Origin: Qipengyuania flava
GTDB lineage: Bacteria; Pseudomonadota; Alphaproteobacteria; Sphingomonadales; Sphingomonadaceae
DNA length: 64,000 nt
Assembly: GCF_011762005.1 (NCBI RefSeq)
Contig: NZ_JAASQU010000001.1
Location: forward strand, 496,001-560,000
Direction: 5' to 3'
Shown piece after piece: positions 33,660-44,037 of the stretch. A model generated the notes under the pieces. It searched no databases and was not told the origin of the DNA. It was given only the letters and a program-made list of their open reading frames with translations. Every line of letters begins with the position of its first letter. Position 1 is the first letter of the stretch. The position numbers and the translations under genes were made by a program.

Positions 33660-35306
33660 TCATGGAAGTGCGGGGGAAACCGGCGGACCCTGACCGCTGT
33701 CCTCGAAATCGCGGGGCGGCCCGTCCGGCAGGCCCCACCACGCCACGATCAGCCCGAAACCGACCACTGCCATCGTGTACCACAGGCCGGCATAGGCATT
33801 GCCTGTCATCGCCACAATATAGCCCGCGATCAGCGGCAGGAAGCCACCCAGATAGCCCGCGCCGATGTGATAGGGGATCGACATCGAACTGTAGCGGATC
33901 TTGGCGGGAAACATCTCCGACAGCAATGCCGCGACCGAGCCGTAGGTCAGCGCCGAGAGCATGCCCAGCACCAGCAGCAGGCCGATGATGCCGAGTATGC
34001 TGGCCAGCGGCGGGACCTGGCGTTCGAAGGAATAGCCACTGGTCTCGAGCCAGCCCTGGATGATCGCGCGGCGCGTATCCCCGGGCAGGTCGACATAACT
34101 GTGCCGGGAGCCACCGATCGACAGCTCGGCTTCGGGTCCGTCGCCGATGGCATAGGGCACGCCCAGCGCGGTCAGGTCCTGCAGCGCGCGGCCGCAGGCG
34201 CTGGCCTGGACTTCGGCAAAGGGGTCGTATTCGCAAGCCGGTCCGTTCACGGTGACCGGCGCGGCACTGGCGCTGTCCTGCAGACCGGGATTGGCAAGCG
34301 AACCGATTCCCCAGAAAACCGGGAACAGCAACGCCAGTGATGCCAGCGCGCCGATGATGATCGGCTTCTTCCGCCCGACGCGATCGGACCAGCGACCCAC
34401 GAAGACGTAGAAGCTCATCGAGATCGTCCCGGCGATCAGCAGCATCCATTCGACCACGCCCTCGTCGACGCGCATCGGCCCGCGCAGGAAGGACAGGCCC
34501 GAGAAGAAGGCGGTGTACCAGATCGTCGTCAGCACGCCGGTTATGCCGAACAACGCCACGAAGATCCGTTTCGGATTGCCGGGATAGGTCAGGCTTTCCT
34601 TGAACGGGTTGGCGCTGGTCTCGCCCGCCGCCTTCATGGCCTGGAAGACCGGGCTCTCAGACAGCTTCAACCGCATCCAGAGCGAGATGAACAACAGCAC
34701 GATCGAGAGCAGGAAGGGAATGCGCCATCCCCATTCGGCGAAATCGTCGGCCGGGATCAGCGCGCGGCAGGCGATGACGACGAGGATCGAGAGCACGAAG
34801 CCGCCGACCACGCTGGCCTGGATGAAGCTGGTGTAGAACCCGCGTTTTTCGGGCGGGGCATGCTCGGCGACATAGATCGCCGCGCCGCCATATTCGCCGC
34901 CCAGCGCGAGTCCCTGGAGAATACGCAGGCAAATCACGATCAAGGGTGCCGCGAGTCCGATACTGGCCGCGCTGGGTATGAGACCAACGCCCGCTGTGGC
35001 GATGCCCATCAGCGTCACGGTCACGAGGAAGGTGTATTTGCGACCGAGCCGGTCGCCCAGGAAACCGAACAGGATCGCACCGAGCGGACGGAAGCCGAAC
35101 CCGACCGCGAAGCCCGCCCACACCAGCAGGATCTCCAGCGTTTCGTTATCGCTTGGGAAGAAGGCCGCGCCGATCAGTCCGGCCAACGTCCCGTAGATGA
35201 AGAAATCGTACCATTCGAAGATCGTCCCCGCGCTGCTCGCGGCGATGACGAGACGTATCTCTTTTTCGGTCGGTTCCCTTTGTGGTGTGACGGCACCCGT
35301 GGCCAT
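33660..35306 (-). CDS. MFS transporter of the MHS (metabolite:H+ symporter) type with periplasmic insert
   Basis: Inner-membrane symporter. The 548 aa are longer than the usual 430-450. The family markers are the GDRLGRK loop after helix 2 (84-90) and GRWSDRVGRK after helix 8. Twelve helices are recognisable, with about 95 extra residues (about 339-434) between helices 9 and 10, on the periplasmic side, containing Cys358 and Cys371. The substrate is unknown; MHS relatives carry dicarboxylates, proline or shikimate. The start at MATGAVTP has a GGGGAG site 7 bases upstream. An ATG 6 codons earlier is less likely. Confidence 0.88.
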   Translation of the reverse strand: MATGAVTPQREPTEKEIRLVIAASSAGTIFEWYDFFIYGTLAGLIGAAFFPSDNETLEILLVWAGFAVGFGFRPLGAILFGFLGDRLGRKYTFLVTVTLMGIATAGVGLIPSAASIGLAAPLIVICLRILQGLALGGEYGGAAIYVAEHAPPEKRGFYTSFIQASVVGGFVLSILVVIACRALIPADDFAEWGWRIPFLLSIVLLFISLWMRLKLSESPVFQAMKAAGETSANPFKESLTYPGNPKRIFVALFGITGVLTTIWYTAFFSGLSFLRGPMRVDEGVVEWMLLIAGTISMSFYVFVGRWSDRVGRKKPIIIGALASLALLFPVFWGIGSLANPGLQDSASAAPVTVNGPACEYDPFAEVQASACGRALQDLTALGVPYAIGDGPEAELSIGGSRHSYVDLPGDTRRAIIQGWLETSGYSFERQVPPLASILGIIGLLLVLGMLSALTYGSVAALLSEMFPAKIRYSSMSIPYHIGAGYLGGFLPLIAGYIVAMTGNAYAGLWYTMAVVGFGLIVAWWGLPDGPPRDFEDSGQGPPVSPALP

Positions 35307-35352
35307 TTCGCGCTCCCCCTGCATCGCGATTGTTCGTGTCTCGTTCGAAGGT

Positions 35353-35787
35353 CTAGCCTGCGCTGCGGGGGTTGGAAAGCGCGTCGAGCGCGGCCTTCCA
35401 CGGCAGGAGGATTGCTTCGTGGCGGCCGGCATGCGGCCGTGCCGGCTCGAGCAATTCCAGGCGCGGCAGAAGCGTGCTGTCGCGATCGTCCGCCAGCCAC
35501 AAACGCAGTTCCTCGAGCGTCGCCGCCAGCGTCTCGCCGGTCATGTTCGGAGCCTCGCGGGCGAAGATCGCCGCGCTCGCCTGCCCCACCGCACAAGCGC
35601 TGATGCGCAGGCCAAGCCGTTCGATACGATCCGGACGCGCCGAGGACAGGGCGATGGTGCTCCCGCACGAACGCGAACGCGCTTCGCCAGTCACGGGTGC
35701 CTGCGGGTCGAAAGGGAAATCGGCCAGCTCGATCGCGAGCGCAAGCAGTTCGGGCGAGTAGAGCGCGGCCGTGCGCGAGGTAGGCAT
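35353..35787 (-). CDS. IscU/SufU-like iron-sulfur scaffold with missing ligands
   Basis: The 144-aa protein aligns by pattern with IscU/SufU: Cys41 in SRSCGSTIAL (first ligand, but the following Asp of CGD is Ser43), Cys64 in SACAVGQASAAIF (second), and RHEAILLPWKAAL, where the third ligand Cys is Ala125. Only two of the usual four ligands remain, so it probably cannot hold a standard [2Fe-2S] cluster alone. It may instead be an Fe-S delivery or regulatory paralogue. The ATG shares one base with the cvpA stop (TGATG). No iscS/sufS is nearby. Confidence 0.72.
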   Translation of the reverse strand: MPTSRTAALYSPELLALAIELADFPFDPQAPVTGEARSRSCGSTIALSSARPDRIERLGLRISACAVGQASAAIFAREAPNMTGETLAATLEELRLWLADDRDSTLLPRLELLEPARPHAGRHEAILLPWKAALDALSNPRSAG

Positions 35788-36308
35788 CAGCTTTCGTCGG
35801 CGGCCTGCGCGCGTAGCCGTGCCCGGCGCTCCGCCAGTTCCTCGACCAGCGCGCGCGAACTGGAATCGACCAGTTCGTAGCTGCGCGCGGTGGTAATCCA
35901 GTTGGGACGCCCCTTGTAGCTCCACACGCTGTCGTAGCCGAGCACCAGCAGCGAAAAGGCGATCACCACGATCAAGGTGCCCTTGAGCGCGCCGAAACCG
36001 AAACCCAGTACGCGATCGACCGGGCCGAGCATCGAGTTGCGCGACACGCTGCCGACATTGTTGGCGATGACCTTCATCGCCGCATAGGGAATCAGCAGCA
36101 GCAGGGTGAAGGCCAGCAGCGCGGTGGTGATGTCGGTACCGATGTGGTCCTGCAGCGCGAGCGTCAGCGGCGTATGCAGGGCACGGATCGCGAAGGCGGC
36201 GAGCACCCATGCAGCGAGCGACAGCACTTCCTGCAGGAATCCGCGCATGAAACCGCCCACGGCGGCGACACCGACAATCAGCAGAACGAGATAATCGAAA
36301 GCTGTCAT
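35787..36308 (-). CDS. cvpA: CvpA family membrane protein
   Basis: Integral membrane protein family implicated in colicin V production, purine-related effects and envelope homeostasis in enterics; the molecular role is unknown. The 173 aa contain four predicted helices (about 4-22, 28-47, 60-78, 100-122), a glycine-rich GFGFGALKG turn before the last one, and a charged cytoplasmic tail rich in Arg/Glu. It lies between radA (21 bases upstream) and the IscU-like gene, with a one-base overlap downstream. Confidence 0.86.
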   Translation of the reverse strand: MTAFDYLVLLIVGVAAVGGFMRGFLQEVLSLAAWVLAAFAIRALHTPLTLALQDHIGTDITTALLAFTLLLLIPYAAMKVIANNVGSVSRNSMLGPVDRVLGFGFGALKGTLIVVIAFSLLVLGYDSVWSYKGRPNWITTARSYELVDSSSRALVEELAERRARLRAQAADES

Positions 36309-36329
36309 GAACCTTCCTTGGGCTCCGAC

Positions 36330-37697
36330 TTATGAATTCCCGATTATCCGGTCAACGAGATTGGCCAGTTGTCCCAAGCCGTCATAGGCGAGCGCGTCGC
36401 CCCCGCCCTTCACGTGCGCCGGGCCGAAACCGCGATCGAAGCCGAGCTTGGCGGCTTCGCGCAGCCGCAGCCCGCCATGCGCGACGGGCCGGATTTCGCC
36501 CGCAAGCGAAACTTCGCCCAGCCACACGCTGCGCGGGGGAAGCGGCCGGTCGGCCATCGCGCTGACGAGTGCGGCCGCAACCGCCAGATCGGCGGCGGGG
36601 TCCCCCAGGCGATAGCCCCCCGCGACGTTGAGATAGACCTCTGCCGACGAGAAATTGAGCCCGCAGCGCGATTCGAGCACGGCGAGCAGCATGGCGAGGC
36701 GGCCGTTGTCCCACCCGACCACCGCGCGGCGCGGGGTAGCACCCGATTGCAGCCGCACGATCAGCGCCTGGATTTCCACCAGCACCGGGCGCGTGCCTTC
36801 GATCGCGGGAAACACCGCGCTGCCGGCCATCGGCTCGTCGCGACCCGACAGAAACAGCATGGAAGGGTTGTCGACTTCTTCCAGCCCCTCGCCCGCCATT
36901 GCGAACACGCCGATTTCATCGACTGCGCCGAAACGGTTCTTGAGCGCGCGCAGGATGCGATACTGGTGGCTCCGCTCGCCCTCGAAGCTCATGACCACAT
37001 CGACCATGTGCTCGAGCACGCGCGGGCCCGCGATGTTGCCGTCCTTGGTGACATGACCGACCAGCACCAGCGCAACGCCGTTCTCTTTCGCATAGCGGAT
37101 CAATTCGAAGGCGCAGCCGCGGACTTGGCTGACCGTCCCGGGGGCACCTTCGATCGTGTCCGAATGCATTGTCTGGATAGAATCGATCACCAGCAGGCCC
37201 GGCGCATCCATCGCGCCCAGCGTGGTGAGGATGTCGCGCACGCCCGTTGCCGAAGCGAGCTTCACCGGCGCATCGGACAGGCCAAGCCGGGCCGCGCGCA
37301 TACGCACCTGCCCCGAGGCCTCTTCGCCGCTGACATAGACCACTCCGCGCCCTTCGCGCGCGATTTTCGCGGCAGCCTGCAGAAGCAGGGTCGACTTGCC
37401 GATACCCGGATCGCCGCCGAGCAGGATCGCCGAGCCGGGGACCAGCCCGCCGCCCAGCGCGCGATCGAATTCTGCAAGTCCCGTGGGCTGGCGTGTCGGC
37501 AGCGGGCCGGGCTTGTCGAGATCGACGAACTGGACCGCCCGACCCCCGCTCGACAGATCGTGTTTCATCGAGAAGACCGTGGCCGGCGCGTCCTCGACCA
37601 GCGTGTTCCATTCTGCGCAATCGGGACACTGGCCCTGCCAGCGGTGCGAGACTCCGCCGCAAGCCTGGCAGATGTAGCGTTTCTTGGGTTTCGCCAT
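36330..37697 (-). CDS. radA: DNA repair protein RadA
   Basis: RecA-related branch-migration and repair factor. The 455-aa protein has the N-terminal zinc finger CQACGG...CPDC (Cys10, 13, 24, 27), a Walker A in GGDPGIGKST, the RadA-specific KNRFG motif (LKNRFGAVDEIG) and a C-terminal Lon-like domain (SAEVYLNVAGGYRL...). It is divergent from the patatin-like gene with 70 bases between starts, and it probably leads a radA-cvpA-IscU-like operon. Confidence 0.95.
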   Translation of the reverse strand: MAKPKKRYICQACGGVSHRWQGQCPDCAEWNTLVEDAPATVFSMKHDLSSGGRAVQFVDLDKPGPLPTRQPTGLAEFDRALGGGLVPGSAILLGGDPGIGKSTLLLQAAAKIAREGRGVVYVSGEEASGQVRMRAARLGLSDAPVKLASATGVRDILTTLGAMDAPGLLVIDSIQTMHSDTIEGAPGTVSQVRGCAFELIRYAKENGVALVLVGHVTKDGNIAGPRVLEHMVDVVMSFEGERSHQYRILRALKNRFGAVDEIGVFAMAGEGLEEVDNPSMLFLSGRDEPMAGSAVFPAIEGTRPVLVEIQALIVRLQSGATPRRAVVGWDNGRLAMLLAVLESRCGLNFSSAEVYLNVAGGYRLGDPAADLAVAAALVSAMADRPLPPRSVWLGEVSLAGEIRPVAHGGLRLREAAKLGFDRGFGPAHVKGGGDALAYDGLGQLANLVDRIIGNS

Positions 37698-37767
37698 GCG
37701 CCTCCGCTAAACGGAACATTTCGCGAACGCAATTGCCATTGGCGATTTATCCCGTCATGAGCGCGGC

Positions 37768-40083
37768 ATGCGGCAAAAAGAACTGCGGATAGCGCTGGTC
37801 TGCTACGGCGGGGTGAGCCTGGCAATTTACATGCACGGCGTCACGCGCGAGCTGTGGCAATTGGCGCGCGCGAGCCGCGATTTCCACGCCGGCAAGCCCG
37901 CACGCGATGGCGTGGAGGCGGTCTATCGCGCGCTGATAGAGCGCATTGCAGAGGAACAGGACCTGCGCCTCCGCGTGCTGCCCGACATCATGAGCGGCGC
38001 CAGCGCGGGCGGGATCAATGCGGTATTCCTCGCGCAGGCGGTCCATTCGGGCCAATCGCTCGAACCGCTGACGGATCTGTGGCTTGAAGTCGCGGATGTC
38101 GACGAACTGGTGGATCCGGCTGCGCGGCTCAAATGGCGTTTTTCCAAGTTATGGGCCCAGCCCTTCGCGAACTGGCTGCTGAGTCGGCCGGGCAGCGACA
38201 TCGCCGATGCGGTGGCACCGGAAACGCGGGTCGAGGTCGAACGCAAGGTTTCGCACCTCATCCGCGGACGCTGGTTCGAACCGCCCTTCTCGGGCATCGG
38301 CTTTTCGCGCCTGCTCGAACGCGCCTTCTCGGCCATGGCAAGGAGCCCGATCGAGGAACCGCTGCTGCCGCCGGGTCACCCGCTCGATCTCTATGTCACT
38401 GCCACCGATTTCCATGGTTATCAGGAATTGCTGCGGCTCCACAGTCCACCGGTGGTCGAAGATACCGAACACCGTATGCCGATTTCCTTCCGTTCGCGCA
38501 CGCCGATGCAGGGCGGGAAAGATCTCGCCAATCCGCTCGAGCTTGTCTTCGCCGCGCGGGCCACAGCCAGCTTCCCGGGTGCCTTTCCGCCGCTGCGGAT
38601 CGAGGAAATCGATCGCCTGTCCGATCTGACCGAGCGCACCTGGCCCGAGCGCGAGGCTTTTCTCGACCGCGTGATGCCCGTCCATGCCGCGCGCGAAACG
38701 CTTGGAAATGTGTCGCTCATCGACGGGTCGGTGCTGGTGAACAAGCCCTTCGCCGGGGCCATTGCCGCATTGCAGGGGCGCCCCGCGCAGCGCGAGGTCG
38801 ACCGACGCTTCCTCTATGTCGACCCGCGCCCCGACCGTTATGGTGAGGAACTGGAGGACAAGGGCGAACCGGTCGGTTTCTTTTCGGCCATTTTCGGATC
38901 GCTTTCGACGCTGCCCCGCGAACAGCCCATCCGCGACAATCTCGAACAGCTCGAGGAACAGAGCCGCGAGGCCGAGCGGTTGAGCCGGATGGTCGCCGCG
39001 CTGCGACCCGAAGTGGACGGCGCGGTGGAGAAGCTGTTCGGGCGCACGCTGTTCTTCGATCGGCCGACGCCCGCGCGCCTCAAGAACTGGCGCCAGAAGG
39101 CGCAGCAATCGGCCGCCGAAAGCGCGGGCTATGCCTTTCACGCCTACGCGCAGGCCAAGTTCACGGGCATCGTCGGACGCCTCGCCCGGCTCGCGATGAC
39201 CGCGGCGCCCAAGTTGGGGATTGACGATCCTGCCCCGATCGAGGCCGTACTGCGCGAGGAACTGGTTCGCCGCGGGCTCGACACGCTATCCGCCCCGTCC
39301 GGGGGTGCGTCGCCGCAAGCAATCGCCTTCTTCCGCGAGCACGATATCGGGTTCCGCATCCGAAGGTTGCGGCTGCTGGCGCGCCGCCTGGCGCGTGACT
39401 GGGAAGCCGATCCGGACATCTCCGACGCCGCGCTCGAGCGGGGGCGCGACGCGGTTTACCGGATCCTTGCGCTCTATTTCGAGAAAGAGGGGGCCGCGGC
39501 GCTCGGGCTCGGGTTCGAACCGCTGGCGGAGAACGTTTTGCGCGATCCGGGTACCTTGCTCGACATGATCGAGGCGCAGCGCCTGCTGCCCGATCTCGAT
39601 GATCGAGCGGAGGAGATGCTTGCCGAGGCGCTGGAAACGATGCCCAAGAACCTGAAGCGGCGAATGCTGCTGACCTATCTCGGCTTCCCCTATTACGACG
39701 TCGCCACCCTGCCCCTGCTGCGCAACGAGAGCCTGACCGAATTCGACCCGGTGAAGGTCGATCGCATCAGTCCCGACGATGCGCGCAGCATTCGCGAAGG
39801 AGGGACGCGCGCCACGCTGCGCGGGATCGAGTTCTACAATTTCGGCGCGTTCTTCAGCCGTGCCTATCGCGAGAACGACTACCTGTGGGGGCGGTTGCAC
39901 GGTGCCGAGCGCATGGTCGATCTGGTATGTTCGACGCTCGACCGGCCGTTTTCGGTCGAGACATGCCGCCACTTCAAGCGCGAAGCGTTCCACGCCATTC
40001 TCGACGAGGAGCAGCGCGCCGAACGCTGCAACCAGCGCATGATCGACGAGATCCGCCGCGAAGTGGTCGAATGCCTGCCCTAG
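37768..40083 (+). CDS. patatin-like phospholipase, large DUF3376-containing form
   Basis: The 771-aa protein opens with the patatin fold: an oxyanion-type glycine segment (CYGGVSLAIYMHG, 12-24), a nucleophile in the GxSxG motif GASAG (Ser79), and the partner Asp319 in LIDGSVLVNKPF. Together these make the Ser-Asp dyad of lysophospholipases. The remaining 400-plus residues match the layout of large bacterial patatins with a DUF3376-like helical C-terminus. There is no signal peptide, so it is a cytosolic or membrane-associated lipase. It is convergent with the DUF6445 gene (stops overlap as CTAG). Confidence 0.85.
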   Translation: MRQKELRIALVCYGGVSLAIYMHGVTRELWQLARASRDFHAGKPARDGVEAVYRALIERIAEEQDLRLRVLPDIMSGASAGGINAVFLAQAVHSGQSLEPLTDLWLEVADVDELVDPAARLKWRFSKLWAQPFANWLLSRPGSDIADAVAPETRVEVERKVSHLIRGRWFEPPFSGIGFSRLLERAFSAMARSPIEEPLLPPGHPLDLYVTATDFHGYQELLRLHSPPVVEDTEHRMPISFRSRTPMQGGKDLANPLELVFAARATASFPGAFPPLRIEEIDRLSDLTERTWPEREAFLDRVMPVHAARETLGNVSLIDGSVLVNKPFAGAIAALQGRPAQREVDRRFLYVDPRPDRYGEELEDKGEPVGFFSAIFGSLSTLPREQPIRDNLEQLEEQSREAERLSRMVAALRPEVDGAVEKLFGRTLFFDRPTPARLKNWRQKAQQSAAESAGYAFHAYAQAKFTGIVGRLARLAMTAAPKLGIDDPAPIEAVLREELVRRGLDTLSAPSGGASPQAIAFFREHDIGFRIRRLRLLARRLARDWEADPDISDAALERGRDAVYRILALYFEKEGAAALGLGFEPLAENVLRDPGTLLDMIEAQRLLPDLDDRAEEMLAEALETMPKNLKRRMLLTYLGFPYYDVATLPLLRNESLTEFDPVKVDRISPDDARSIREGGTRATLRGIEFYNFGAFFSRAYRENDYLWGRLHGAERMVDLVCSTLDRPFSVETCRHFKREAFHAILDEEQRAERCNQRMIDEIRREVVECLP

Positions 40084-40703
40084 CCCGCAGCGCGGCCGAA
40101 GAAGAGCAGCATCACCAGCCGCGCATTCTCGTCATCGGTCCCGAAACCGGGAGCGGAGGTGTGGAATTGCCAGGGCGAGAACAACACGAGCCGGTTGAAC
40201 CGCATCGGCACGCGCATAACACGCTCCCATCTGGCGGGCTGCGTCGTGTCGCGATTGACCACGTCTTCCACCAGCGCGTCGAGCGTGTCGTAGCCCGAGG
40301 CGGCGAGTTCCGCGCCATTGGCGGGCACGCGTTCGAGCCCGGTGCGCTTGTGACGGAAGAAATCGGTACCGCCCGAGCCGGGCTTTGCGCAATCCTCGGG
40401 GCGGGAGAGGTAGAGGATACCCGAGTAATAGGCCGGATCGATATGCACCCCGCTGCGGCCCTTGTCCGCCTTGCGCGTAATCCGGCAATGGCCGTGCTCG
40501 GTATCGGGTGCGGCGACGAGATCGACCCCGAGCCGGCGCGACACGGCCTGGTTGGTCCCATCCATCGGCAAGGGCTTGGTCGAATCGCGACCGGGATAAT
40601 TGCCGCGCGCACCCGGCGGCGCATAGTCAAGCGCCAGCGCGGCCCGCCGGGCCGCCCATGGGTCCGACAGGAAATCATCGATAATCATCAGCGAAGGCAG
40701 CAT
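40080..40703 (-). CDS. DUF6445 family protein, 2-oxoglutarate/Fe(II) oxygenase-like
   Basis: The 207-aa protein has the facial-triad pattern of Fe(II)/2-oxoglutarate oxygenases: His87 and Asp89 in GVHIDPAYYSGILYLS, distal His181 in SPWQFHTSAPGFG, and Arg195 for the cofactor carboxylate. It resembles DUF6445; the substrate is unknown. It begins 37 bases after the dnaJ stop on the same strand, so it may belong to the dnaK-dnaJ transcript. It is convergent with the patatin gene. The cysteine at 105 has no obvious role. Confidence 0.78.
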   Translation of the reverse strand: MLPSLMIIDDFLSDPWAARRAALALDYAPPGARGNYPGRDSTKPLPMDGTNQAVSRRLGVDLVAAPDTEHGHCRITRKADKGRSGVHIDPAYYSGILYLSRPEDCAKPGSGGTDFFRHKRTGLERVPANGAELAASGYDTLDALVEDVVNRDTTQPARWERVMRVPMRFNRLVLFSPWQFHTSAPGFGTDDENARLVMLLFFGRAAG

Positions 40704-40740
40704 GGGACGCGCTTATCGCGGGCGCCGTGCCGCTTGGCAA

Positions 40741-41862
40741 TCACCCGCCCAGCGCATCCTTGAGCTTGTTGAAGAAGCCCCGGCTCTCGGGGCATTCGTC
40801 GCCAGTCTCCAGTTCGCGGAACTGTTCGAGCAGCGCGCGCTGTTCCTTGCTCAGCCGGGTGGGTGTTTCGACCGCGATCTCGATCACCAGATCGCCGCGA
40901 CCGCGGCCCTGCAGGACCGGCATCCCCGCGCCGCGCTGGCGCAATTGCTTGCCCGACTGGATCCCGGCGGGAATCTCGACCGTGACCTCTTCGCCATCGA
41001 TGTTGGGAATGGTGATCGATCCGCCCAGCGCGGCCTGCGTGAAGCTGATCGGGACCCGCGTGGCGAGCGTGGTGCCCTCGCGCTCGAAGATCGCATGCGG
41101 CTTCACATGGAGGAAGATATAAAGATCGCCCGGCGGTGCGCCGCGCGGCCCCGCTTCGCCCTTGCCCGACAGACGGATGCGCGTGCCCGTATCGACACCC
41201 GGCGGAATCTCGACCGCGAGCGCCTGAGCCTTGTCGATCCGACCCTCGCCGCGGCAATCGCGACACGGCGAGGTGATGACTTCGCCGCTGCCATGGCAGT
41301 TGGGGCATGGCCGCTCGACTACGAAGAAACCCTGTTTGGCGCGAACCTGGCCCTGACCGTGGCAGAGGTTGCAGGTGCGTGCACGGGTGCCCGGCGTGGC
41401 GCCGGTGCCATGGCAGGTTTCGCAATTCTGCGACACTTCGATTTCGATTTCGGTCGATTTGCCGTTGAAGGCATCCTCGAGCTCGATCTGCATGTCATAG
41501 CGCAGATCGGCACCGCGGCGCGGACGCGCTCGCCCGCCGCCACCGAAGGCGCTGCCGAAGATGGTTTCGAAGATATCGCCGATATCGCCGAAATCGGCCC
41601 CGGGATGGCCTCCGCCGCCAGGTCCGCCCTGCTGGAAGGCGGCGTGGCCGAAGCGATCGTAGGCCGCCCGCTTCTGCGGATCCTTGAGCACTTCATAGGC
41701 GGCACTCACCGCCTTGAACTTGCCCTCGCTTTTGGTGCAGCCGGGATTGCGGTCGGGGTGGTGCTTCATTGCGAGCTTGCGATAGGCGGATTTGATCGTC
41801 GCGCCGTCGGCATCGCGGCTCACGCCGAGCAGTTCGTAGAGATCGGTTTCGGTCGTCGACAT
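40741..41862 (-). CDS. dnaJ: co-chaperone DnaJ
   Basis: Type I J-protein that delivers substrate to DnaK and triggers its ATPase. It has 373 aa with the J domain HPD at 35-37, a glycine-rich linker with phenylalanines, four zinc-finger repeats (CETCHGTG, CNLCHGQG, CPNCHGSG, CRDCRGEG) and a C-terminal substrate-binding domain. The start at MSTTETDLYE was preferred over an ATG 8 codons upstream, because the J domain begins there. A 12-bp hairpin lies between dnaK and dnaJ, which probably limits dnaJ relative to dnaK. Confidence 0.96.
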   Translation of the reverse strand: MSTTETDLYELLGVSRDADGATIKSAYRKLAMKHHPDRNPGCTKSEGKFKAVSAAYEVLKDPQKRAAYDRFGHAAFQQGGPGGGGHPGADFGDIGDIFETIFGSAFGGGGRARPRRGADLRYDMQIELEDAFNGKSTEIEIEVSQNCETCHGTGATPGTRARTCNLCHGQGQVRAKQGFFVVERPCPNCHGSGEVITSPCRDCRGEGRIDKAQALAVEIPPGVDTGTRIRLSGKGEAGPRGAPPGDLYIFLHVKPHAIFEREGTTLATRVPISFTQAALGGSITIPNIDGEEVTVEIPAGIQSGKQLRQRGAGMPVLQGRGRGDLVIEIAVETPTRLSKEQRALLEQFRELETGDECPESRGFFNKLKDALGG

Positions 41863-41880
41863 GGCTTCCCAATGACTAAT

Positions 41881-41910
41881 CGCCACCGGTGCGCGGGGGC
41901 ACCGGTGGCG
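41881..41910. terminator. 12-bp hairpin in dnaK-dnaJ gap (attenuator-like)
   Basis: CGCCACCGGTGC (41881-41892) is the exact reverse complement of GCACCGGTGGCG (41899-41910), with a GCGGGG loop. It lies 20 bases after the dnaK stop and 18 bases before the dnaJ start. On the minus strand it is followed by ATTAGTCATTGGG, a weak T-poor tail. It may therefore cause partial termination or protect the dnaK 3' end rather than act as a complete terminator. Confidence 0.7.
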
Positions 41911-41930
41911 ACTGGTTTCTCATCTTCGGA

Positions 41931-43859
<1,929 letters not shown>

Positions 43860-43960
43860 GGTTTCCCCATCTGTTTCAAGTCGTTGGACACCGCGCGATC
43901 GGCCCCCCTTAGCGAGGCGGAACCGGTTGGCGGCTCTATCCGGTGGTGTATTACACGAGC

Positions 43961-43989
43961 GATATAGGTGCGGTTTTTCTTGGCACAAG
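43961..43989 (-). promoter_or_regulatory. sigma32 (RpoH) heat-shock promoter of dnaK
   Basis: On the minus strand CTTG (-35, 43986-43989) and CCTATATC (-10, 43961-43968) are 17 bases apart, a near-perfect match to the alphaproteobacterial RpoH consensus CTTG-N17/18-CYTATNT. The transcript would start about 90 bases before the dnaK ATG, leaving a 5' leader. No CIRCE inverted repeat is present, although hrcA is 4 kb away, so dnaK here looks RpoH-controlled. Confidence 0.75.
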
Positions 43990-44037
43990 GGAGGCGGCGC
44001 GCTAGTTTTTCCGCACCAAGAAGAGGGGATCAAACCA

